A stretch of 6,904 nucleotides of DNA from the NCBI GenBank assembly GCA_913057765.1, contig CAJXPH010000142.1, positions 1 through 6,904 of the forward strand, written 5' to 3'. Of the stretch, positions 1-5,939 are shown one piece after another. A program made the translations under genes and the position numbers. Each line of letters starts with the position of its first letter. Position 1 is the stretch's first letter. Source of the DNA: an uncultured Campylobacteraceae bacterium. Its GTDB lineage: Bacteria > Campylobacterota > Campylobacteria > Campylobacterales > Arcobacteraceae. Below the pieces are notes generated by a model. It made no database searches and had not been told where the DNA came from. It worked only from the letters and a program-made list of their open reading frames with translations.

Positions 1-30
1 TCGGCAGCGTCAGATGTGTATAAGAGACAG
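1..30 (+). other. Nextera Read 1 adapter remnant (artefact)
   Basis: Bases 1-11 match the 3' part of the Nextera Read 1 adapter, and bases 12-30 are the 19-bp Tn5 mosaic end AGATGTGTATAAGAGACAG. This is library sequence left by read-through of short fragments, not part of the genome. Genomic DNA begins at 31. The adapter cuts the gene at 31-473, which would otherwise continue to the left. Confidence 0.98.
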
Positions 31-473
31 GAAAATTGCAAGGCAGTAGTATTATTTGAAACCTTCATAAAATATATTTTTTTACTATTTGCATCAATAT
101 TAACTTTAAAAGTTGGATTTATTTTATCTCGACTCTTTGTTATATTAAGCATTCCACTTTTTAAAAAAGTATTATTAGAAGAGTAAAGAATTAGTTCTTC
201 TAATAAGGGATTATCTAGTTCTAAAATTCTAGTTTCAAGTTTTTCTGATTTATTAAGAAGTTCTAACTTTACCCATATATCAATTTTATTGTTAAAACCA
301 AAATTTAAATGATTTGATGAAGTTATTTTAAATTTTTCTTTTTTTATATTTTCATAAGTGGTATTATTTTTATCAATGAAAATTGACAATCTTTCAAGAG
401 TAACATCTTCTTGAGAGAAACATATTGTGTTAAAAAAGAGGATAAGAAAAAGAAAAAAGCTTGTTTTTTTCAT
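31..473 (-). CDS. 7TMR-DISM-type sensor protein, N-terminal fragment (3' end missing)
   Basis: An ATG at 473 opens a frame of 147 codons plus 2 nt that runs without a stop into the left adapter. Residues 1-20 look like a Sec signal peptide: KK, then a Phe/Leu-rich core, then a likely cut near CFS|QED. Residues about 45-147 resemble the 7TMR-DISM extracellular-2 domain: an IWVKLELLN strand, an ELDNPLLEELILYSS stretch, a following glycine, and a late strand (KKIYFMKVSNN). In that family the domain sits in the periplasm ahead of seven TM helices and a cytoplasmic output such as histidine kinase, GGDEF or cyclase. The output domain lies off the contig and cannot be named. The ribosome site is weak (AAAG about 10 nt upstream). 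The gene starts 82 nt after marC. Family assignment is from pattern recognition only; the coding call is firm and the domain call moderate. Confidence 0.72.
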
Positions 474-478
474 TAAAT

Positions 479-538
479 AATCTTTAATATAAATATAATA
501 TATTATATGACTTAATCAATTATAATAATATTAAGATT
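479..538. repeat. Imperfect inverted repeat in the marC-sensor gap
   Basis: AATCTTTAATAT (479-490) pairs with ATATTAAGATT (528-538), with one unpaired base, and encloses the 493-508 palindrome. It could fold in RNA as a weak marC 3' hairpin, but it is all A/T apart from one G or C per arm and has no following U-run. I do not call it a terminator. Confidence 0.3.
493..508. promoter_or_regulatory. AT-only palindrome with TATAAT on both strands; possible promoter of the 473-31 gene
   Basis: ATATAATATATTATAT is a perfect 16-bp palindrome in the 82-nt gap between marC and the sensor gene. On the minus strand it gives a TATAAT -10 box at 507-502, about 28 nt before the ATG at 473. No -35 box is clear, which is usual for the T-rich sigma-70 promoters of Campylobacterota. 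A pure A/T palindrome in such a composition can arise by chance. Confidence 0.35.
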
Positions 539-555
539 CTATCAAAACAATAAAT

Positions 556-1191
556 TTATGCCCATCCAGGGAATAATTTGATTAATCCACTTGCCATAAA
601 TTCAACAGCAATAGCAGCAAGAATTAATCCCATTATTCGTGAAATTACATTTACCCCAATTAGTCCAAGCTTTTCTGAAAAATAAGCTGCTGCTTTTAAA
701 AATAAATAAATGTTTAGAATAAGTATCGTAACGATTAAACTCATCATAAGTAAATGTCCAAGTCCACTTCCATAATGTGAAAAAACTATAACAGTAGAAA
801 TAGCACCAGGTCCCATTATAAGCGGTATAGCTAAGGGGATCATTGCTAAATCTTTTGTTGAAACCTTTGCTTCTTCAAGTTCTTCTGGAGTTTGTTTTGA
901 TCCTGGTATTTTTGCATTAATCATATTTATTGCTAAAGTTAAAAGAAGTATTCCTCCTGCAACTCTAAAAGCAGCAATAGAGATATTGAAAAAATCTAGA
1001 ATTGCATTCCCTAGCCAAACAGAACAAAGAGCAACAAGTAGAGCATAAAAAGAAGAACTTTTTGCAAGTTGATTCTTCTCAACTTTACTTTTATTTGAAG
1101 TTAAATTAACAAATATTGGTAAAGCTGAAAAAGGTCCCATAATAGCTAGAACCCCTAAAAATACTTTTATATATTCATCTAAAGGAAGCAA
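556..1191 (-). CDS. marC: MarC/NAAT-family integral membrane protein
   Basis: A 211-residue protein, the usual size for the MarC (UPF0056) family, with about six predicted TM helices near residues 8-29, 46-65, 68-90, 118-138, 146-166 and 184-206. Family marks include MGPFSALPIFVNLT (18-31), the paired IPLAIPLIMGPGAIST (118-133) and RIMGLILAAIAVEFM near the C-terminus. The name comes from a proposed multiple-antibiotic-resistance role that was later not supported; archaeal SnatA of the same family transports neutral amino acids such as glycine and alanine. The start is TTG at 1191: the in-frame livF stop lies only 6 nt upstream, the sole alternative before the first helix is ATT, and GGTGGA (1201-1206), inside the last livF codons, can serve as ribosome site. 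Its position directly after livF suggests co-transcription with the liv genes and an amino-acid role. Substrate and direction are unknown. Confidence 0.9.
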   Translation of the reverse strand: MLPLDEYIKVFLGVLAIMGPFSALPIFVNLTSNKSKVEKNQLAKSSSFYALLVALCSVWLGNAILDFFNISIAAFRVAGGILLLTLAINMINAKIPGSKQTPEELEEAKVSTKDLAMIPLAIPLIMGPGAISTVIVFSHYGSGLGHLLMMSLIVTILILNIYLFLKAAAYFSEKLGLIGVNVISRIMGLILAAIAVEFMASGLIKLFPGWA

Positions 1192-1197
1192 AATTAA

Positions 1198-1893
1198 TTA
1201 TCCACCTAGATATTTTTTTCTTATTTCATCTGAATCAATTAAATTAGAAGCTTTATCTTCTAAAGCAACTACTCCATTTTCTAATACATATGCATAATCA
1301 GAGATTTCAAGTGCGGCAAAAGCATTTTGCTCTACAAGCAAAATTGTAATACCTTCATCTCTAAGTTTTGTAATAGTTTCAAAAAGTTCTCCTACAATTT
1401 TAGGAGCTAACCCTAATGAAGGTTCATCAAGCATAAGAAGTTCTGGTGAACTCATAAGTGCACGGGCAATGGCAAGCATTTGTTGCTCTCCACCACTCAT
1501 AGTACCACCAAGCTGTCCTTTTTTTGCCACAAGTCTAGGGAAAAGTGTAAACATTCTTTCTTGAAGTTCTTCATACTTTTCACTATTATTAAAAGCACCC
1601 ATTCTCATATTTTCTTCAATCGTTAGATTTTGAAATACTCTTCTTCCTTCAGGAACTAAAGAGATACCTTCTTGGATAATATTATGAGTTTTGAGTTTTG
1701 AGATTGTTTTATCTTTAAAATGAATATCACCAGTTTTTTTAACATCATTTACAATTGATTGAAGAGTTGAAGTTTTCCCTGCACCATTTGATCCAATTAA
1801 AGATACAATTTGTCCTTCTTCAACATCAATACTTACACCTTTTACAGCTTTAATTAATCCATAATATACTTCTAAATTTCTAATCTTAAGCAT
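1198..1893 (-). CDS. livF: Branched-chain amino acid ABC transporter ATP-binding protein LivF
   Basis: A cytoplasmic ATPase of 231 residues, one of the two nucleotide-binding subunits of the Liv importer. Visible motifs: Walker A GSNGAGKT (34-41), Q-loop region PEGRRVFQN (81-89), signature MSGGEQ (132-137), Walker B LLMLDEP (152-158), and VEQN (187-190) where most ABC ATPases have the switch histidine; glutamine there is usual for LivF. The C-terminus KKYLGG is also typical. I place the start at ATG 1893. The longer frame from TTG 1908 adds five residues that are simply the ribosome-binding stretch (TTGGAG), and LivF proteins normally begin near MLKxxNLxVYYG. With this start livF overlaps the end of livG by 8 nt, indicating translational coupling. 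marC follows 6 nt after its stop. Confidence 0.95.
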   Translation of the reverse strand: MLKIRNLEVYYGLIKAVKGVSIDVEEGQIVSLIGSNGAGKTSTLQSIVNDVKKTGDIHFKDKTISKLKTHNIIQEGISLVPEGRRVFQNLTIEENMRMGAFNNSEKYEELQERMFTLFPRLVAKKGQLGGTMSGGEQQMLAIARALMSSPELLMLDEPSLGLAPKIVGELFETITKLRDEGITILLVEQNAFAALEISDYAYVLENGVVALEDKASNLIDSDEIRKKYLGG

Positions 1894-2653
1894 GTTTAAA
1901 ATCTCCAAGGTAAGCTTTTATAACTTCTTCATCTTTAATTGCATCTTTTATATCACCTTCAAAGATTGTTTTTCCATAATCTAAAACCATAACTCTATCA
2001 CACAGTTTATTTACAAATTTCATATCATGTTCAATTAGTAAAATTGTTACATCAAATTCATCTCTAATTTTAAAGAATAATTCTGCTAATTCATGTGTCT
2101 CTTGTGGATTCATTCCAGCTGCGGGTTCATCTAAAAGTAAAAGTTGAGGATTTGCAGCAAGTGCACGTGCAATTTCAACTTTTCTTTGTTGACCATAAGA
2201 AAGTGAAGTAGCTAATTCATCAGCAAACTCAGCAATTCCTAAAACTTCCATAATCTCAAAAGCTCTTTGTCTTACTCTTCTTTCTTCTTTAAAGAATCTT
2301 GGTAATCTAAGTATTGCTTCAAAATATGTATAAGTTGCTTGATAATCAAATCCAATTAATACATTATCTAAAACTGTCATAGATTTAAACAATCTAATAT
2401 TTTGGAATGTTCTAGCAATTCCTCTATGAACAATTTTATATGGTTTTATACCATCAATTCTTTGTCCATGGAATTTAATATTACCCTCAGTAGGTTCATA
2501 ATTTCCTGTAATAATATTAAACATTGTTGTTTTACCAGCTCCATTTGGACCAATAAGACCATAAATTTCTTTTGTGTTAACACTAAAAGAAGTATCTTTA
2601 ATGGCTGTCACCCCACCAAACTTTTTTGTTATATTGCAAACTTCTAAAATCAT
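1886..2653 (-). CDS. livG: Branched-chain amino acid ABC transporter ATP-binding protein LivG
   Basis: A cytoplasmic ATPase of 255 residues, the usual LivG length, partnering LivF beneath the LivH/LivM channel. Motifs: Walker A GPNGAGKT (35-42), Q-loop RTFQN (81-85), signature LSYGQQ (151-156), Walker B LLLLDEP (171-177) followed by AAGMNP, and switch histidine in IEHDM (208-212). The LivG-specific helical insert with LPRFFKEERR (117-126) is present. The AAGMN stretch after Walker B and the IEHDMKFV segment are diagnostic of LivG against LivF. ATG 2653 overlaps the livM stop as ATGA, a classic coupled junction; an A-rich AAAAAGG sequence precedes it. All catalytic motifs look intact. Confidence 0.96.
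   Translation of the reverse strand: MILEVCNITKKFGGVTAIKDTSFSVNTKEIYGLIGPNGAGKTTMFNIITGNYEPTEGNIKFHGQRIDGIKPYKIVHRGIARTFQNIRLFKSMTVLDNVLIGFDYQATYTYFEAILRLPRFFKEERRVRQRAFEIMEVLGIAEFADELATSLSYGQQRKVEIARALAANPQLLLLDEPAAGMNPQETHELAELFFKIRDEFDVTILLIEHDMKFVNKLCDRVMVLDYGKTIFEGDIKDAIKDEEVIKAYLGDFKHA
1903..1908 (-). promoter_or_regulatory. Ribosome binding site that decides the livF start
   Basis: On the minus strand this reads TTGGAG, 9 nt before ATG 1893 and inside livG. A start at TTG 1908 would place the first two codons on this Shine-Dalgarno sequence, so the downstream ATG is the better choice. Confidence 0.75.
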
Positions 2654-3690
2654 TTGTTTGCCTTTTTCTTTTTAAATAAATCTTTTAACTCTTTTTTACC
2701 CATTAAACCTTCTCTTGCAAAAAGCATTACGAAGATTAAGATAAGAGAGAACACAACCATCCTCATCCCTGGCATTGCCTCTGTTTCATACCCTAAGATA
2801 TTCATAGGCTCATCTAGGAATCTCATCCATTCTAATCCAGCCATTACAAAAATAGTTCCTAAAATAGCTCCTGTTGTACTTCCAAGACCACCAAGAACAA
2901 TAATAATTAATAATTGGAATGTTAAGAAGAATGTAAATAAATCGGGAGAAATTGATGTTAAAAGTGCCGCTAATAATCCACCACCAACACCTTCAAAGAA
3001 GGCAGAGGTACTAAATGCTAAAGTTTTCACTTTAAATGTATTAACACCCATTGCTGTAGCAGCATCTTCATCATCACGTACTGCTTTCATTGCTCGGCCA
3101 TATTTTGAATAAATTACATTTAAAATAGCCATAACAGTTAAAATTGCAATACCTCCAGTCCAATAAAGATTTGAATACTCAGGAATATCATTAATACCTA
3201 ATGATCCATTTGTAATCTCGGGAGAATTAATAGCTAAAATTCTAATAATAAATCCAAAACCAAGTGTTACAATTGCAAGGTAATCTCCTCTAACTCTAAA
3301 TACTGGGAAAGATAAAGATAATGCTAATAATGCAGAAATTGTACCTGATAATATTAATGCCCAAACAAAATTGGCTTGTAAAGCTAAAACCCAAGGATAA
3401 GGATCTTCAATATCATATTGATATAACATAGTTTCACTATCAACTAATAAGATAGCTGTAACATAAGCACCAATTGCAACAAATCCATTTGGTTCTAAAG
3501 AAAACTGACCAGTTACACCATTAATAAGGTTATATGAAACTGCAAGAATAATGAAAATTGCAACATTGTTAATAATCCTAACTGTGTATTCATCAAATGT
3601 AACTTGTGCAAAATGGGTAAACCAAATTGCAGTAACAATAATTGCTAGATTTATTAGTCTTTGTTTTGTGAAAATTGAATCATTCATCAT
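2650..3690 (-). CDS. livM: Branched-chain amino acid ABC transporter permease LivM
   Basis: A 346-residue inner-membrane permease with many TM helices (first about 13-31, then 40-56, and further through 330) and a Lys-rich cytoplasmic tail. It pairs with LivH to form the substrate channel. The family marker NLINGVTGQFSL...GFVAIGAY lies at 54-76, and the EAA-type loop that contacts the ATPases is at about 199-226 (RAMKAVRDDEDAATAMGV then KVKTLAF), followed by the conserved VLGGLGSTTGAILG (265-278). In the first motif, where many LivM proteins have SLGHA, this one reads SLEPNG. Two hydrophilic stretches at about 85-100 and 291-309 probably face the periplasm. Two adjacent ATG codons start the gene at 3690, 2 nt after the livH stop; AGTAGG inside the last livH codons is the likely ribosome site. 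Confidence 0.95.
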   Translation of the reverse strand: MMNDSIFTKQRLINLAIIVTAIWFTHFAQVTFDEYTVRIINNVAIFIILAVSYNLINGVTGQFSLEPNGFVAIGAYVTAILLVDSETMLYQYDIEDPYPWVLALQANFVWALILSGTISALLALSLSFPVFRVRGDYLAIVTLGFGFIIRILAINSPEITNGSLGINDIPEYSNLYWTGGIAILTVMAILNVIYSKYGRAMKAVRDDEDAATAMGVNTFKVKTLAFSTSAFFEGVGGGLLAALLTSISPDLFTFFLTFQLLIIIVLGGLGSTTGAILGTIFVMAGLEWMRFLDEPMNILGYETEAMPGMRMVVFSLILIFVMLFAREGLMGKKELKDLFKKKKANK

Positions 3691-3692
3691 AA

Positions 3693-4589
3693 TTAGAACC
3701 TACTCTTTTCTAAATCTTCACCCATAATACCAGTAGGTTTAAGTAATAATACTAGAATTAAAAAAATAAAAGCAAAGGCATCTTTATATCCACCCATTTC
3801 AGGCCAAAAAGCGATAACTACTACTTCAGTAAATCCAATAATAAAACCACCTAGAACTGCACCAGTAACTGAACCAATACCACCAACAACTGCGGCAGCA
3901 AAGGCTTTAAGCCCAACAAGTACTCCCATCATAGGTTCAACAGAAGGATAATTAATAGCCCAAAATATACCACCAACAGCAGCTAATCCTGAACCTAAAC
4001 CAAATACTAAGGCAATGATAGTATTTGCGTCAATACCCATTAAGTTTACAGTTTTAATATCAAAAGAAAGAGCACGAATAGCCATACCATATTTAGTTTT
4101 GTATAAAACGAATAGAATACCTAATAATAGAATTAAAGTTACAAAAGGAACTGCAATAGATGATACAGTGAATGTAACCTCTGCAATATTAAATACTTGT
4201 TCCATATATTCAGGAACAGGGAATGCCCGTGGTACACCACCTAAAAATACAGTAAATGCATTTTCAAGAAAAAATGAAATACCAATTGCCGTAATAAGTA
4301 AAGAAATTTTTGGAGCTTCACGTAAAGGTTTATACGCGACTTTATCCATAAGTACACCAAAAAGAGCAGATATTGTTACTGATAATAGTACCGTTACAGG
4401 AAACGATAAATCAAATATCGCCATAAACGTGTAACCTAAAAAGGCACCTACCATCATAATATCACCATGTGCAAAGTTAATTAATCTTAACACCCCATAT
4501 ACCATAGTATAACCAATCGCAATAAGGGCGTACATACTACCCAAACTAAAACCGTTTACCATCTGCTGCATAAACGTTAATATATCCAT
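3693..4589 (-). CDS. livH: Branched-chain amino acid ABC transporter permease LivH
   Basis: A 298-residue inner-membrane permease. Family marks are NGFSLGSMYALIAIGYTMVY (12-31), then INFAHGDIMMVGAF (37-50), EAPKISLLITAIGISFFLEN (91-110), the cytoplasmic EAA-type loop YGMAIRALSFDIKTVNLMGI (167-186) and AAAVVGGIGSVTGAVLGG (231-248). The C-terminus LLLKPTGIMGE is standard for LivH. I set the start at ATG 4589 rather than TTG 4601: the extra four codons would include GGGAG, which lies 5 nt before the ATG and is clearly the ribosome binding site. LivH heads the tight permease/ATPase cluster and is separated from the binding-protein gene by a 117-nt gap holding a terminator. Confidence 0.95.
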   Translation of the reverse strand: MDILTFMQQMVNGFSLGSMYALIAIGYTMVYGVLRLINFAHGDIMMVGAFLGYTFMAIFDLSFPVTVLLSVTISALFGVLMDKVAYKPLREAPKISLLITAIGISFFLENAFTVFLGGVPRAFPVPEYMEQVFNIAEVTFTVSSIAVPFVTLILLLGILFVLYKTKYGMAIRALSFDIKTVNLMGIDANTIIALVFGLGSGLAAVGGIFWAINYPSVEPMMGVLVGLKAFAAAVVGGIGSVTGAVLGGFIIGFTEVVVIAFWPEMGGYKDAFAFIFLILVLLLKPTGIMGEDLEKSRF

Positions 4590-4594
4590 TAAAT

Positions 4595-4599
4595 CTCCC
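4595..4599 (-). promoter_or_regulatory. Ribosome binding site that decides the livH start
   Basis: GGGAG on the minus strand, 5 nt before ATG 4589 (TTGGGAGATTTAATG). Its position inside a possible TTG-initiated extension argues for the ATG start. Confidence 0.8.
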
Positions 4600-4662
4600 A
4601 ATTTTTTTTCGTAAGTGACTTTTTACAATAAAAAAAATAACCCATAGTTAATTTTCATATTG

Positions 4663-4694
4663 CAAAAAAAAGTCTAGCATAAGATGCTAGACTT
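4663..4694 (-). terminator. Intrinsic terminator after the binding-protein gene
   Basis: The arms AGTCTAGCAT (4671-4680) and ATGCTAGACT (4684-4693) are exact reverse complements around a 3-nt loop, and an extra A-T pair (4670/4694) makes an 11-bp stem. On the minus strand the hairpin runs directly into a T-tract (4664-4671). It starts 12 nt after the livK stop codon. On the plus strand no T-run follows, so it acts only on minus-strand transcription. It should stop part of the transcripts before livH. Confidence 0.92.
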
Positions 4695-4706
4695 CTAATA
4701 TAATGA

Positions 4707-5822
4707 TTATGGATTAACTGTTGCTTTAAACGTAGCTTTTCCATCTTTAATAACTTTAATAACTGCTGATCTAGTTGCATTTCCATTTTTATCAATAGAA
4801 ATATTTCCAGATGCACCATCAAAGTTTGTAGTACTTTTAATTTGTTCATTAATACAAATTGAATTAGTTGGGTCTTCACATCTATTCATTGCATCAATTA
4901 AAATGTTATAAGTATCTGCACCTAATGCAGTAAATGAGTTAACTTCTTTGTTCCCAGTCTCTTTTTCATGGAAAGCTACGAAATCAGCAGAAGTTTTTGA
5001 TGGAGGATTTGTGTAATCAAAAAAGTCAGTAAACATATAACCTTCAACAGATTTTCCACCTAAATCAATAAATGTTTGATTTGCAACACCATCACCAGAG
5101 AACATTGGTTTAATTAAACCTAATTGCTTTGATTGTCTTGAAATCATTGAAGCTTCTGGGTGATATAATGGCAAGAATAGGAAGTCTGGATTCATCTTTT
5201 TAACTTGAGAAACTACTGCTTTGAAATCTTTATCTCCAGAAGTAATTTTAATTTTTTTAACAATTTTTCCACCATTTGCTTTAAATGCTTTTTGGAAAGC
5301 TTTTGCTAAACCTAAAGAATAAACTTGAGCTTGATCAACAACAACTACAGCATTTTTATAACCTTGTGCTGTTGCATAATTTGCAACAACTTCACCTTGA
5401 AAACTATCTGTAAAACAAACTCTATTTGCAAATGTTCTTTTAGCTGTTAATTTATCATTTGTAGCAACTGATGCGATAACTGGAATTTTTTTCTTATCAG
5501 CAATTGCAATTGTTTGAGCTGTATTTGTCGAAGTTAATGCACCTAAAATTGCAACAACTTTATCCGAAGAAATTAATCTTGTAGTTGCAGTTGCAGTTTC
5601 AACTTTATCACCTTTATTATCAACTAATACAATTTTAATTGTATCACCATTTTTTAACGTAGGTTGTAATTTATTTGCTAACGTTAATCCCAAGTTAGTT
5701 ACTTGTCCGTAAGCCGCTAAAGGACCTGACATTGGCATAACTGCTCCAACTTTAATCTCTTTAGCAAAAGCCATCCCGCAAGTTAATGCAGTTGCTACTG
5801 CTAAACTAATCACTTTTTTCAT
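4707..5822 (-). CDS. livK: Periplasmic branched-chain amino acid-binding protein (LivK/LivJ type)
   Basis: A 371-residue solute-binding protein of the Peripla_BP_6 class, the usual length. Residues 1-20 are a Sec signal peptide ending AFA|KE; Cys15 is not in a lipobox, so the protein should be soluble in the periplasm. The mature chain opens with IKVGAVMPMSGPLAAYGQ (23-40), continues with GALTSTNTAQ (95-104) and ASVATND (117-123), where LivJ relatives bind the ligand's amino and carboxyl groups, then FLPLYHPEA (216-224) and SGDG (242-245), and closes with the FDGASGNISID (334-344) segment. Cys315 and Cys323 lie close together and may form a disulfide. Ligand preference cannot be read from sequence; branched-chain or small neutral amino acids are inferred from the livHMGF neighbours. 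Whether to call it LivJ or LivK is arbitrary; I follow the livKHMGF order. ATG 5822 has a strong TAAGGAG site. Confidence 0.93.
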   Translation of the reverse strand: MKKVISLAVATALTCGMAFAKEIKVGAVMPMSGPLAAYGQVTNLGLTLANKLQPTLKNGDTIKIVLVDNKGDKVETATATTRLISSDKVVAILGALTSTNTAQTIAIADKKKIPVIASVATNDKLTAKRTFANRVCFTDSFQGEVVANYATAQGYKNAVVVVDQAQVYSLGLAKAFQKAFKANGGKIVKKIKITSGDKDFKAVVSQVKKMNPDFLFLPLYHPEASMISRQSKQLGLIKPMFSGDGVANQTFIDLGGKSVEGYMFTDFFDYTNPPSKTSADFVAFHEKETGNKEVNSFTALGADTYNILIDAMNRCEDPTNSICINEQIKSTTNFDGASGNISIDKNGNATRSAVIKVIKDGKATFKATVNP

Positions 5823-5827
5823 TTAAA

Positions 5828-5834
5828 CTCCTTA
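5828..5834 (-). promoter_or_regulatory. Strong ribosome binding site of livK
   Basis: TAAGGAG on the minus strand, 5 nt before ATG 5822. It is the best Shine-Dalgarno match in the window, consistent with high expression of a binding protein, and it fixes the start. Confidence 0.85.
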
Positions 5835-5892
5835 AATTTTTATACAAAAGGTTAGCATATCTTTCCAAAAAGTTTTTATAAATTATTGAAAA

Positions 5893-5909
5893 ATTATATA
5901 TAAATTATA
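5893..5909 (-). promoter_or_regulatory. Candidate sigma-70 promoter -10 boxes for the liv operon
   Basis: Two exact TATAAT hexamers read on the minus strand at 5909-5904 and 5898-5893, within the 117-nt gap between the cyclase gene and livK. A T-run (TCTTTTTTC, about 5922-5930) lies upstream of the first, as expected for Campylobacterota promoters, which often lack a -35 box. Starts from these boxes would give a leader of roughly 60-75 nt. The gap is so A/T-rich that chance matches are likely, so which box is used is uncertain. Confidence 0.45.
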
Positions 5910-5939
5910 GTTTTATGTCATGAAAAAAGATTTATGAAA

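Noticed and set aside
12..30. Tn5 mosaic ends at both edges as evidence of a real composite transposon
   Set aside because: The mosaic ends are joined to Illumina Read 1/Read 2 tails, an index and P7 bases, and no transposase or passenger gene is present; they are library artefacts.
2402..2647. Plus-strand open frame of about 81 codons antisense to livG
   Set aside because: It lies wholly inside a well-supported ABC ATPase gene, has low-complexity Ser/Asn/Phe/Cys-rich translation, and shows no ribosome site or family resemblance.
2654..3112. Plus-strand open frame of about 152 codons antisense to livM
   Set aside because: Shadow of the livM coding sequence; the Lys/Ile/Pro/Ser-rich product looks like nothing known, and the livM frame has clear family motifs.
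4015..4434. Plus-strand open frame of about 139 codons antisense to livH
   Set aside because: Shadow of livH codon structure with no supporting start signal.
4655..4879. Minus-strand frame of 74 codons overlapping the 3' end of livK in another frame
   Set aside because: The Leu/Gln/Lys-rich translation is an out-of-frame reading of livK that runs through the terminator hairpin.
5850..5866. Possible sigma-54 promoter or operator in the livK leader (GG...GC pattern, GGAAAGATATGC on the minus strand)
   Set aside because: GG and GC are separated by 8 nt, not the 10 needed for -24/-12 elements, and the segment is not a real palindrome.
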